A DNA stretch of 64,000 bases, from positions 186,001 through 250,000 of the forward strand of contig VNWV01000009.1 in assembly GCA_009801085.1 (NCBI GenBank), written 5' to 3'. Every line of letters starts with the position of its first letter. Within the stretch, counting starts at the first letter, position 1. Positions 53,714 to 64,000 of the stretch are shown piece by piece. The translations under genes and the position numbers were made by a program. This DNA comes from Lasiodiplodia sp. COLG20. Its lineage: Eukaryota > Ascomycota > Dothideomycetes > Botryosphaeriales > Botryosphaeriaceae. The notes under the pieces are model-generated. The model saw only the letters and a list, made by a program, of their open reading frames with translations, was not told where the DNA came from and did no database searches.

Positions 53714-54620
53714 TCAAAGCTTCGAATTGATCCATTGCGGCGGCCGCTTCTCCACAAACGCCTTGATGCCCTCGGCGAAATTGGCACCCTCGACCAGCCT
53801 CGGGTACCACTGACCTTCCAGAACCGACACAGCATCTTCCACACCGCCAGCCTCCCAACTTAACCGAATCCCCAGGCGTCCCACAATCAGCGCATCCGGA
53901 CTATTCGCGCACATGTCCCGCGCCAACTGCAGCGCCGCTTCAAGCACGTCCCCACCGTCGTCAACCAACCGATTCACCAACCCCCACCGGTGCAGCGTCC
54001 TGGCATCGACTTTCCTGCCCGTCAGCACCAGCTCCGACGTGCGCTGCAGGCCCAGCGTCCGCGTGAGCCGCGGGAGGCACCCTGCGACTGGCACGATGCC
54101 TCGTTTAGCTTCGGGCAGCGAAAATACGGCCGACGCCACGGCGACGACGAGGTCGCAGTTCGCCACCATCTCGAAGCCGCCGCCCATGGTGATGCCGTTG
54201 ACGGCGGCGATGATGGGCTTCTTGCCGCTGCGGCGGGGCAGCCCGGCCAGGCCCGGCGCCGCCATGTCGTTGACCACGCCGGCTTTGTTCATGGCGTTCC
54301 ACTCTGTATAGGTTTAGGCCGAGGTGTCAGTGGAACGGACTTCCGGATTTAGATGGGGACGGGAAGAACGGGAGGAAACTGCCGGACTTACCGTGGAGAT
54401 CGGCCCCCGTGCAGAAGGCCCTGCCTACGCCCGTGATGATGCCGACCCATAGGCTGTCGTCGTGGTCGAACAGCTCCCAGATTTCCTTGATCTCATCGCT
54501 TGTCGCCTTGTTGATGCAGTTAAGCTTTTCTGGGCGGTTTAGCGTGACTTGGAGGATCCGCTCGTGCGGGAAGGAGACGTAGAAGTGTTGGAACTGCAAC
54601 GGGCTCGACCTGAGATCCAT
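53714..54620 (-). CDS. sidH: SidH-like enoyl-CoA hydratase (mevalonyl-CoA dehydration)
   Basis: Two exons, complement(54392..54620) and complement(53714..54303), with an 88-bp intron (GTAAGT...ATACAG) joining ADLH to EWNAMNKAG, give 272 residues. The ATG giving MDLRSSPLQF is used. Crotonase features: LNRPEKLNCIN, GRAFCTGADL (oxyanion loop), NGITMGGGFEMV, FSLPEAKRGIVP. The C-terminus is INSKL, a canonical PTS1. In A. fumigatus SidH converts mevalonyl-CoA to anhydromevalonyl-CoA in peroxisomes, feeding SidF. The gene lies between sidF and the NRPS and is divergent from the NRPS, sharing a promoter region with GATA sites. A generic enoyl-CoA hydratase is the alternative, but the context is compelling. 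Confidence 0.88.
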
Positions 54621-55293
54621 GTTGTGAAGTGTGTGTACGAATATTGTGACTAATTGTTTGAGCCAGCCTTTTCTCTCTTGCAACTTTTATGTTCACCCCC
54701 CGAGAGCCCCTGCTCGTGGTGGCACACGGGGCGGTGACGCTAGGTGCGTAGGGATGTCTCGTGAAGGCTCTCTCCGGAGAACGGGTGGCAACCATCACAT
54801 CTGGACCCTGCGTGGCGTGGGTTCGAGACATTTCTCTGCATGCGGCGGGAAACTATACGTTTCTCCACTATTCACCTCGTCGGAGGAGGCGAGGTGTGGC
54901 ACACGCCGCAAAAAAAAAGGCGTACCTAGCGTTGCTCGTTAGCTCCTTCTGTGCTCAGGCCCGCGTGGGCCCGCGTGGCCCTTCAATTCACATGCCACTT
55001 GCGGAACGGGTTTGCAACGGTATAATCCGTTCATCTTATCAGATGGTGGCAGTCGTCATCTTATCAGGATGTCAGAGCCCATTACAGTGCGGTGGAATCT
55101 GCAAGGCGCAAGTCATTCGTGTATAACGGCACAAAGGTCACGGCGTGCGTTAAGTAACAGCTCCCCCACGACGGACCCGCACTGACCACATCAACCAGGC
55201 TCAACTTGCTCAAGGCTCCATTGAGCTAGCATTTCCACCTCGTTCCAAGTTGCTTCTGAGTCTTACGACCGGAAGATCAGGGAGACCGGAAGC
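54621..55293. promoter_or_regulatory. Divergent sidH/sidD promoter region
   Basis: The 673 bp between divergently transcribed sidH and sidD contain one exact SreA-type site and a second, degenerate one 25 bp away. No gene is supported here. Confidence 0.65.
55031..55067 (-). promoter_or_regulatory. Paired GATA sites in the sidH/sidD promoter
   Basis: TCATCTTATCAG occurs twice, starting at 55031 and 55056. The first continues to an exact ATCTGATAA (minus strand, 55036-55044); the second ends as TCCTGATAA (7 of 9). Iron-responsive GATA repressors carry two zinc fingers and often use such sites. The pair lies about 230 bp upstream of the sidD ATG. Confidence 0.65.
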
Positions 55294-58200
55294 ATGGGCG
55301 CTACTCCCGTGGCTGACATGCCGGATCCAAGTCACCGGCCGAATGGACTTGTGGTCACGGCATCCGCGGGCCCGGATGATGCAATTGGCTTCCAGTCTTT
55401 TCAGATGCCCGAGCTTGCATCTGAGCAGACACTTACTCCTTCGGGCATGAAAGAGGAGATTCTGCTTCTGTCGTGGCTCATAGTACTTCTGCGGACTCGA
55501 GAGGACAGCCAAGTCAGCTTTGACTGGGCCTACGAGTTTGGTGTTGAGCATAAATCAACAAAACAATGTCTGTCCATGGAGAAGGTGATGACAGGGCTGC
55601 AAGATCCTGTCGAGAAAGTCACCACAGCAATTTCTGCCGATATCACACCGCACCAGCAAGAAATCCCGCCAACTCCTGCCTCAATCCTCTTGAGCACCAG
55701 TTCCTTGTCTCGGACGTCTGAGGAAGTAAAGGATGAAGTAGGTTGAATCATCTGTCACAGGAAACACAGGACTGACTGTTCTTACTAAGGGTGTACTCCA
55801 CCTCGAAGTACGCTTCAGTGATGGCCAGCTAGACATCCGTCCAGTATGGCACACTGACAACATGCTGCCATTCACCGTAACACGGCATGCCGACGTACTG
55901 GCTGAAACAGTGAAGCTGTGCCTTTCAGATACCTCTGCATCCATCTCGGACTGCCTGCAGCCCACCGCCAGGGATATGGACGACATATGGGGCTGGAACC
56001 GCGAGTTGCCTCCGACCTACGACTTCTGCATGCACGAGATGGTTTCTGAGCGTGCCCAAGCCACGCCCGACAAAGAGGCTATCTGCTCCTGGGACGGCAG
56101 CCTGACGTATTCCCAAATCGACAACTACTCCACCATCATCGCCCACTCCCTCAAATCCGCGGGCGTCCAACCCCACGACGTCGTACCCGCCTGCTTCGAG
56201 AAATCCCGCTGGACAATCGTCGCGGTCCTCGCCATCATGAAAGCCGGCGCGACCTTCGCGCTCATGGACCCCACGCTCCCGCTCGCCCGCCTGCAGAACA
56301 TGGCCACGCAGGTTGGCGCCAAGACGATGCTCTCGTCCCACGCACAGCACTCGCTCTCCACCTCTATCCTCCCAGCCGGCACGCACCTCACCATCGAAGA
56401 AGCAACCTTCGCCTCAGCCCCCTCGTCTTCCTCCCTTCCACCACTCCCCCCCGTCGACCCCTCCACCCTGATGTACATCATCTTCACCTCCGGCAGCACC
56501 GGCACGCCCAAAGGCGTCACCATCTCGCACCGGACCTACACCAGCAGCGCTATCCCACGCGCTACAGCCGTTGGCTACAAAGACGACTGGAGGGTGCTCG
56601 ACTTCGCATCTTATGCCTTTGATGTTAGTATTGATTCCATGCTGTTAACAACCGGGAACGGCGGCACGCTCTGCATCCCCTCCGACTCGGACCGGCTCAA
56701 CGACATCAACGGCGCCATGCGTTCCTTCGCCGTCAACTACGCCGGCATCACGCCCTCCGTCGCCCGGATCCTCGATTCCGACGTCATCGCCTCCCTCCAT
56801 GGCCTCGGCTTAGGCGGTGAAGCCGCGTCCGCGCGCGACGTCAACGTCTGGGGCCGGGCGACGCGCATCATCATCGGCTACGGGCCCTGCGAGTGCACGA
56901 TCGGCTGCACCGTCAACAGCGACACCGCGACGGGCCGCGACTACGTCTCGATCGGCACGGGCAACGGCGCCGCCATCTGGATCGCGGATCCGAACGACCA
57001 CGAGCGCCTGGTGCCGGTCGGCGCGGTCGGCGAGCTGCTGGTCGAGGGGCCGATCGTGGGGCAGGGGTACTTGAACGATGCCGAGAAGACGGAGGCGGCG
57101 TTCGTCGAGGACCCCGCGTGGCTGGTAGCCGGATACGCGGCGAGGGGCGTGGAGGGGAGGACGGGGAGCAGGTTGTATAAGACAGGGGATCTGGGGCGGT
57201 ATGATCCTGACGGTTCGGGCGGGATCGTGTTTGCGGGGAGGAAAGACACGCAGGTGAAGCTGCGCGGCCAGCGGGTCGAGTTGGGCGAGATTGAGAGCCA
57301 GCTCCTGGCCCGCCTGCCGCCGGAGACGAACGTGATTGCGGAGGTGATTGTGCCGCAGGGGGCGGGCGGCCAGGCGACGCTGGTGGCGTTCGTCGCGTTC
57401 CAGGGCGCCAAGGGGTGCGTGGGTGCGGAGGTCGAAGCGGTGCAGCTGGATGATGAGATGCGTGCTGTGCTGGCGGAGGCGGACAAGGAGTTGGCGAAGG
57501 TGGTGCCGCGCTACATGGTGCCGACGGCGTATATCCCGGTCAACCACGTGCCGGTGCTCATCTCGGGCAAGACGGACCGCAAGCGGCTCAGGACGTTCGG
57601 CCAGACGGTCGACCTGCGGCAGCTAGATCAGAGCAGTGCTGCGAATGCCACGCGGGAGCTGAGCGAGCTGGAGAAGCGGCTCCGGCAGGCGTGGAGCCAG
57701 GTGCTCAACATCGACGCCGACGGCATCCGTCCGGACGACAACCTCTTCGCGCTGGGCGGCGATTCGCTGGCGGCCATGAAGCTCGTCTCCGTCTGCAGAG
57801 CCGACGGCCTCGATCTCTCCGTCACCAGCACCTTCGCCAACCCCACGCTCTCCGCCATGGCCGCCGTCGTCCGAATCTCCGACTCACAGGCCAAGACTGA
57901 ACTACCCCCCTTCTCGATGCTCTCGCAAGACGTCGACAGCGCCCGCCTGGAAGCAGCAGCGGCGTGCGGCATCACCGACCCCACCGCCGTCGAAGACATC
58001 TACCCCTCAACGCCAACCCAGCAAGCCCTCTTCACCTTCGCCCTCAAGTCCACCAAAGCCTACATCGCCCAGCGCGTCGCCCGCATCCCAGCGGACATGG
58101 ACCTCGCCGCCTGGAAAGCAGCTTGGGAAACCGTCGTCGCGGCCAACCCCATCCTCCGCAGCCGCCTGGCCCAACTGCAGTCGCCCGGGCTGCAGCAGGT

Positions 58201-61200
58201 CGTGCTGGCCGAAGGCATCACCTGGCGCCACGCGGCGTCGCTCGCGCAGTACCTCGAGAGCGACCGGCAGGAGAAGATGGAGCTAGGCCAGCCGCTCGCG
58301 CGCTACGCCATCGTCAGTGGCCCTTGCGATGACGAGAGCCAGCGGTATATGGTCTGGACGATCCACCACGTGCTGTACGACGGCTGGTCGGAGCCGCTCG
58401 TGCTGGAGCAGGTCCGGAACGCGCTCAACCACCACCAGTCTACTCCACTCCCGGCGCAGATGCGGGATTTCGTGGCCTGGGTGCAGTCCACCGACGACGC
58501 CGCCATGCAGGACTTCTGGCGGAGTGAGCTAGCCGGCGCCGTGGGGCCGCAGTTCCCGCGCCTACCTTCGCGGGACTACCTCCCTACCCCTAGCGCCACG
58601 GTCGAAAGGCAGATCACTCTTCCCGAGACCACCTCGCCGTTCACGCTGGCCACGCTGATCCGCGGCGCCTGGGCTCTCGTAGCTGCGCAGCATGCTGGAA
58701 GTGATGACGTCGTCTTCGGCGAGACGCTGACGGGGCGAGACGTCGCGCTGGCGGGCGTCGAGAGCATCGTCGGGCCGCTCATCGCGACAGTGCCGGTGCG
58801 GATACGCGTGCAGCGGAAAGAAACCGTGGAAGCGTATCTGGCTGCGGTACAGGAGGGTGTGCTGGCGCGCACGCCGTTCCAGCACATGGGCTTCCAGAAT
58901 ATCAGGCGGGTGAGTCCCGACGCGCAGCTGGCGTGTGAAACGGGGACGGGGCTGGTCATCCAGCCGGAGCCGGAGTACGCGGGCGACGACCTGGGGTTCG
59001 AGATGGGGGACGTTGTGCGCGAGGCGCTGCACTTCAATGCGTATCCGGTCATGCTGGCGTTCGGCATCCGGAAGGGTGGCGGGTTCAGGGTGTGTGCGAG
59101 CTTCGACACCAAGCTCGTTGAGGTGGCGCAGATGCGGCGGATCCTCGCGCAGCTGGAGACGGTGTGCGTGCAGTTGATCAAGGGTCCGGGGTCGACACGG
59201 CTGGATCAGATCAGATGCTTGCCGGAGGCGGAGCTGGAGCGCATCTGGAAGTGGAACCAGACGCCGCCGTTGGCCGTCGACGAGTCATTGCGGTGCCTTC
59301 GTGCCGACGCGAACGTCAGGCCTGGAGCCACCTACCCTCGTGCAGTTGTGCCGTGGGTGTGCGATCCGCGGAACTCGTCGATGTTGTCGCCAATCGGTTG
59401 CGTGGGTGAGCTCTGGCTTGAAGCAGCTTTCCTACCCGGCGAAACTGTTGAGAACCCAGCTTGGCTCGTGGCCGGAAGTTCCTCATGTGCCGGCCGCCCA
59501 GGGAAAGTCCAACCCACAGGCGATATGGTCCGGTTGCAGGAGGACAGCAGCCTGGTATTTGTTCGCCGCAAGGACAATGTCTTCAGGATCCAAGGCCATG
59601 CCGTCGACATTGGCGACTTCGACGCTCCCTTCTCCAAACACCTCCCACCATCTGTTCGGGCTGCGGCTGCTGTGTGGCAGCAGTCATCGGATGAAATCCA
59701 GAAGGACTCAGAGCAAGAGCTGGTCGTCTTTGTCGAACAAGCCTCCTTCGAGGAGGCCAGCGTTGAACTCATTCCGGTGAGCCATGACATCTCTCAAGAC
59801 GGCAAGACGCTACAGATCCGCACAAGCATCCCAGCCAGCCTCGCAGCAGCACTGAAGAAGCTCGAAAAATCCATCCAAGACTCTCTCGCCTCGTACATGG
59901 TCCCTTTCGCCTACATCGTCGTCGACAAAATCCCCCAAGCCGACCACAAGTCCCTGAACCAGCTCGCCTCGGCCATCCCTCGCGACGTCCTCACCCAGCT
60001 CCGCGAAGGCATCAGGGCAGCATGGACCCAGACGTCCACGCAGTCAGCCCTGACGCCCGCAGAAGACGTGCTACGCTCAGCCTGGGCGCAGATCCTCGGC
60101 ATCGCCCCGGACCTCATCGACGTCGACGACAACTTCTTCCGGCTAGGCGGCGACTCTGTGCTGGCGATGAAGCTCGTCTCCCGCCTGCGGTCGCAGGGAC
60201 ATAGCCTGTCCGTCGCCGACATCTTCACGCACATGCGCCTGGGCGACGCGGCGAAGGTCATGAAGTCGAGCGCTCCCACGCCGGCAGCGAAGGCACTGCC
60301 GGCGTACAAGCCCTTCTCCCTGCTGGACCAGCAGCAACATGTCGAAACGTTCCTGGCCGACGTCGTGCGGCCGCAACTCGCCGACCAGAGCTGGCATATC
60401 CAAGACGCGTACCCAGTCACGGACTCGCAGGCGCTCGACATCAGGGGCACCATCCACGCGCCGCGCACGTCGGTGCAGTACACGCTCCTCTACTTCGAGC
60501 CCGGCGCCGTCGATGCAGACCAGCTGCTCCGCGCCTGTACCGAGCTCGTCGCCACGCACGACATCCTTCGCACTGTCTTCGTGAAAGGCGAAGCACCGAA
60601 CAGCTTCCTCCAAGTCGTTCTGGCCTCGCTGGAAGGTGTCGTGACCTCGCAAGCCTCTGATGAGGACCTGGAAAAGCACGTCGCCGCCCTCTGCGCCGCC
60701 GACATCGAGTCGTCCGACGCCTTCAAGCTCGGCACCCCCTTCGTCCAGTTCACCCTCGTCTCCAGCGCCGCCGCTGCCGCCGACAGCAGCAGCTGCCTCA
60801 TCCTCCGCCTCTCGCACGCGCAGTACGACGCCGTCGCCCTGCCACGCCTGCTGACAGACTTGGAGGCGCTGTACACCGGCACTGCTCCCACCAACCTCCC
60901 CGCCTTCCGCCCCTTCTCGTCCTACCTCGCCCACACCAGCAACAACACCCCCGTCCAAACCGCAGCGCTATCCTACTGGCGCACCCTCCTATCCAATTCC
61001 AAGCCCTCCATCCTCGTCGGCAACACGGCAAAGCCGGGGGACAAGGGTCTCTTCTGCGCCAGCCCACCGCTCGACATCTCGGCGCGGCCCAAAGAGATCA
61101 CGACGGCCAACTTGCTGACTGCTGCCTGGGCGCTCGTCCTAGCCCGCCGGCTGCGCATTGCGGACGTCGTATTCGGCGGGGTGACGTCTGGCCGCGTCAT

Positions 61201-61699
61201 CGTCGATGGTCTCGAGGACGCCGACGATGATGTCGTCGTCGGGCCGTGCTACCAGTTCGCTCCTGTCAGGGTTCCCTTCCAGCGCGGGTGGACGGCCGGA
61301 GACCTGATGCGGTTCGTGCAGGCGCAGAGCGGAGCGTCGGCGGCGCATGATTTTGTTGGGTGGAGGAGGGTTGCGGAGGTGTGCGGGTTGAAGGAAGAGT
61401 CGTTCTTTGATTCGGTCGTGCATCATCAGGATGCGGCTGAGGACTTTGACGAGATGCCGTTTGCGAAGGGGATGTGCAGGGTCGGGGTTGAGAAGCCGCA
61501 TGGGGATGCGCCGGTGCCGTTTAAGGCCGTTTCGTTTGTGAAGGGGGGTGAGGTGCATGTTGGTATGGTGGGGAGTGAGAGGGATGAGGCGTTTGTGGAT
61601 GCGGTGCTGGGGGAGTTGGCGGGGGCGGTGAAGGAGTTGGCGAGGCCGGAAGAGGAGGGGGGTGCGTTGCTTGGGGAGGAGGTGTTTGTGGATGTTTGA
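55294..61699 (+). CDS. sidD: SidD-like NRPS, fusarinine-type siderophore synthetase
   Basis: Two exons (55294..55737, 55790..61699; 52-bp intron) give 2,117 residues, close to the usual SidD length of about 2,100. After a non-catalytic N-terminus of about 220 residues come: a complete adenylation domain (IIFTSGSTGTPKG near 377, YGPCECTIG, KTGDLGRY); carrier protein 1 (LGGDSLAAMK, pantetheine Ser near 807); condensation domain 1 (HHVLYDG near 1007); a shortened second adenylation domain at about 1289-1530, keeping only C-terminal motifs (GELWLEAAF, TGDMVRL, RRKDNVFRIQGH); carrier 2 (LGGDSVLAMK, Ser near 1604); and a final condensation domain whose active site reads SHAQYDA near 1822. The A-T-C-truncated A-T-C plan matches SidD, which links and cyclises three anhydromevalonyl-hydroxyornithine units. 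It is cytosolic. No stop or frameshift was seen. Confidence 0.9.
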
Positions 61700-62093
61700 T
61701 TTTGCTTGATTTTGACTTTTATATCCGTAGTTGTTATGTTTCTTGCTTCAATATAAAGTTTTTTTTGGTTCATTCTCATGAAAATTTCCCCGCATTCCAT
61801 CGTCTCAAGAATTGGTCCCGGAGAATGCTCGACAACACTGAGGGTATCCGTCGAAGGGAGTACATACCATGATATTAAATTCTCTTCCTTTGTTGTTTGC
61901 TGTTCGATGGCCACTGGCACCGTGTATATTCCGTTACCCGCAGACATTGTACGGATCATCTTGCGTATCTTCTCACCTTCACCTTTGTTACAGCAGAAGT
62001 TGGAATGCCAACATTTAAATTACTATCTCGAATACATCATCAAACATTATCCGCAAAGCAGCCAAACAACCCATCCCACCTACCCTCCCTCCA
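61700..62093. other. Intergenic between convergent sidD and ABC gene
   Basis: The 394 bp where sidD and the transporter gene end tail to tail. They hold the two 3' regions; no promoter is expected and none of the exact GATA sites occur here. Confidence 0.5.
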
Positions 62094-64000
62094 TCAGACC
62101 GCCACGGTCTGATGCATGACATTCGCGCGATAACTATCCGACCTCTCCATCAACTCCTCATGCGTCCCCCGATCCACACACACACCCGCCTCAATCAAGA
62201 AAATCACATCCGCCTTCGCAATCGTATGCAAGCGATGCGCGATCGCGATGACCGTCGTCCCCCGCGCACTCACCTTGTCCAACCCATCCTGCAGCAGCTT
62301 CTCCGACTCCGCATCCAGCGCGCTCGTACTCTCGTCCAAAATCAACAACCTCGGATTCCGCACCAGCGCCCGCGCGATCGACAACCGCTGCTTCTGCCCG
62401 CCCGAGAACTGGCTGCCGTTCGGCCCGCACAGCGTCTCGTATCCATCCGGCAGCGCGGTAATCACATCATGAATATTCGCCAGCTTGCACGCTTCCTCGA
62501 TCTCCGCCTGCGTCGCGTCGTGTCCAGGTGGAGCGCCCAGCCCGACGTTGAACGCCACGCTGCCCTCGAACAGCACGCTCTCCTGCGGCACGAGCGAGAT
62601 GGTGGCGCGGAAGCTGACGTCGTCGCCGCGCAGCTTCGTCACGTCGACGCCGTCGATGGCGATGGCGCCGGATGAGGGCACGTACATGCGTTCGACGAGC
62701 GAGATGATGGTCGATTTCCCGGCACCGCTGGGACCGACCAGCGCGGCGAACTGCCCCGGTTGGACGTCGATGCTGAGGCCCTGGAGGACCTTGACGTCGG
62801 GGCGGGCGGGGTAGGAGAAGTGCACGTCGCGCAGCTGGACGCTGGAAGCGGAGGGGTGGGAGGGGTTGAGGTTCTTGGGCTCAGCGGTGCCCTCCAGGTC
62901 GGAATGGTGGGAGGAGGCGACGGTCAGCGGACGCACGTGTCCCTGCATCTTCGACGAGCCGATCTGGATCAAGCCGAGTATGCGAGCCATGGCGGCGCGC
63001 GCGTTGGACAGCTCCGGGGCGAGGGCGAACATCTGGCTCCAGAGGAGAGCGCTCACGAGGAGCGAGAAGACGACAATCATGAACTGCGTCTGCGTGTAGT
63101 TCCCGTTGATGATCTGCTTCGCGCCCCACCAGTACGCCAGCGCGTTGACGAGGTTGCCCAGGAAGTACGTCATGGCTTGCCAGAAGCTGGCTTGCATGGT
63201 CACGTTGAGCGTTTCTTTGCGAGGCCCGCTGAGGGAGCGCCGGTAGGTGCCTAGCGTTTCGTCTTCGAGCGAGTACGATGCGATCGTCTTGATCGAGGTT
63301 ACGGCTTCGACGCCGATGTCGACGGACTTGGTGTAGGCGTTCTCGTGCTTCTCCTCGAAGGCGCCGAGGACCCGGAGTTCCATCAATCCGGCGCCGAGGA
63401 GGAGCGGGACGAGAGCGAGGCAGACGAGGGCGATGCGCCATGCGATGATGTGCGTGAGAATGATCGCCGCGAAGAGGTTGACCGTGATGGAGAACAGTGT
63501 GCCGATGACCGAACCGGAGAAGCCAGCCAAGGCATTGCCATCCCGGGTGATGTAAGCGAGGAGCAGGGCAGGAGACCGCCCTTCGGATTGATGCCATTGG
63601 AGGTCTTGCTCGAAGAGCGAGCGAAACGAGAGGACCCGGACCGTATAGACGACGTGCTCAGACACCCAGCCGAAGCCAGCCCAGCTGAAAATGTTGGCGA
63701 AGAACTCGATGACGGCCAGTACAAAGAACATAAGCCCGTAGAAATCTCCACGGTCTCGGATGCTGGCCGGCGTGTGACAGAGACTGAGACTGCCAACCGT
63801 GTTGCCGAAAATCACTGCTTCGCCAGAAAAGGCGCCACCGACGACGATTGAGCCTAGGAAGGCGAAGGCGACGGTGAGCAGGTGCGGCCGGATGGCGGGC
63901 GTGTAGCCTTTCACCAGGGCCCAAAGAGACTTCTTTGGAGTCTCGGGCTCGGGCTCCTCTTCTGCTGCCGACTCGGCGACGGCGGCCTCGCTTGTCGAGA
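62094..64000 (-). CDS. ABCB-type multidrug/siderophore ABC transporter, 5' end outside window
   Basis: Open to the window edge; about 635 codons are visible. The visible part is the second half of a full-size ABCB (MDR) exporter. An acidic linker (AEEEPEPETPKK) reads into the edge, then a transmembrane domain (about 63,000-63,914), then a nucleotide-binding domain with Walker A GPSGAGKST, signature FSGGQKQR, Walker B LLILDESTSALD and the H-loop AIAHRLH. The first half should lie beyond 64,000. The gene is convergent with sidD. An ABC transporter gene sits in the same place in the A. fumigatus sidF-sidH-sidD cluster, so export of siderophore or its breakdown products is a reasonable inference; a general drug exporter is the alternative. 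Confidence 0.85.
   Translation of the reverse strand, partial: STSEAAVAESAAEEEPEPETPKKSLWALVKGYTPAIRPHLLTVAFAFLGSIVVGGAFSGEAVIFGNTVGSLSLCHTPASIRDRGDFYGLMFFVLAVIEFFANIFSWAGFGWVSEHVVYTVRVLSFRSLFEQDLQWHQSEGRSPALLLAYITRDGNALAGFSGSVIGTLFSITVNLFAAIILTHIIAWRIALVCLALVPLLLGAGLMELRVLGAFEEKHENAYTKSVDIGVEAVTSIKTIASYSLEDETLGTYRRSLSGPRKETLNVTMQASFWQAMTYFLGNLVNALAYWWGAKQIINGNYTQTQFMIVVFSLLVSALLWSQMFALAPELSNARAAMARILGLIQIGSSKMQGHVRPLTVASSHHSDLEGTAEPKNLNPSHPSASSVQLRDVHFSYPARPDVKVLQGLSIDVQPGQFAALVGPSGAGKSTIISLVERMYVPSSGAIAIDGVDVTKLRGDDVSFRATISLVPQESVLFEGSVAFNVGLGAPPGHDATQAEIEEACKLANIHDVITALPDGYETLCGPNGSQFSGGQKQRLSIARALVRNPRLLILDESTSALDAESEKLLQDGLDKVSARGTTVIAIAHRLHTIAKADVIFLIEAGVCVDRGTHEELMERSDSYRANVMHQTVAV

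Overview
The window comes from a filamentous ascomycete (Pezizomycotina; the class cannot be fixed from the sequence). The evidence is genes split by 48-88 bp spliceosomal introns with CTRAC-type branch points, several HET-domain genes, a Zn2Cys6 regulator, a fungal siderophore cluster, and a repeat block in which CpA and TpG are almost absent. That last pattern is the signature of repeat-induced point mutation (RIP). All gene models were built by hand from reading frames and splice consensus; no database search was run.

Region 1 (1-12,190) is one RIP-degraded AT-rich block. It holds a near complete Ty3/gypsy chromovirus (about 1,538-9,881) with 763-765 bp LTRs and recognisable relics of protease, reverse transcriptase, RNase H, integrase and chromodomain. 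On its left is an inverted, truncated second copy (249-1,537). On its right is a mosaic of partial LTRs (9,882-11,568). The block stops within a few bases of the first readable gene, a kinase-HET fusion that has lost its kinase N-lobe.

Region 2 (12,190-50,400) is an accessory compartment. It carries five HET-domain genes (12,206; 18,792; 25,329, broken; 31,411; 48,545), two DUF3176 membrane protein genes (one a remnant at 18,219, one intact at 28,118) and a third multipass membrane protein of similar topology (45,312). Three HET genes are each followed on the same strand by one of these membrane protein genes, which suggests a recurrent two-gene module. Also present are two secreted proteins, a secreted PAF-acetylhydrolase-like hydrolase, a long serine-rich secreted protein, an ankyrin/ZZ-finger protein, and a divergent NmrA-like/Zn2Cys6 pair that shares a repeated CTCGGACGAA motif. 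The NmrA-like gene has an in-frame amber codon. Small repeats include a TA-flanked MITE (20,947-21,215), a 4 x 20 bp array (30,701) and a 5 x 16 bp array, four of whose units carry ACGCGT boxes (43,589).

Region 3 (51,453-64,000, cut by the window edge) is a hydroxamate siderophore cluster with the gene order known for fusarinine/TAFC synthesis in Aspergillus: sidF-like transacylase, sidH-like hydratase, sidD-like NRPS and an ABC transporter. SidF and SidH end in AKL and SKL, which are peroxisomal signals. The intergenic regions carry exact ATCTGATAA sites, the GATA-factor (SreA-type) iron-repression motif. This block looks intact and conserved, in contrast to the decayed neighbourhood to its left.
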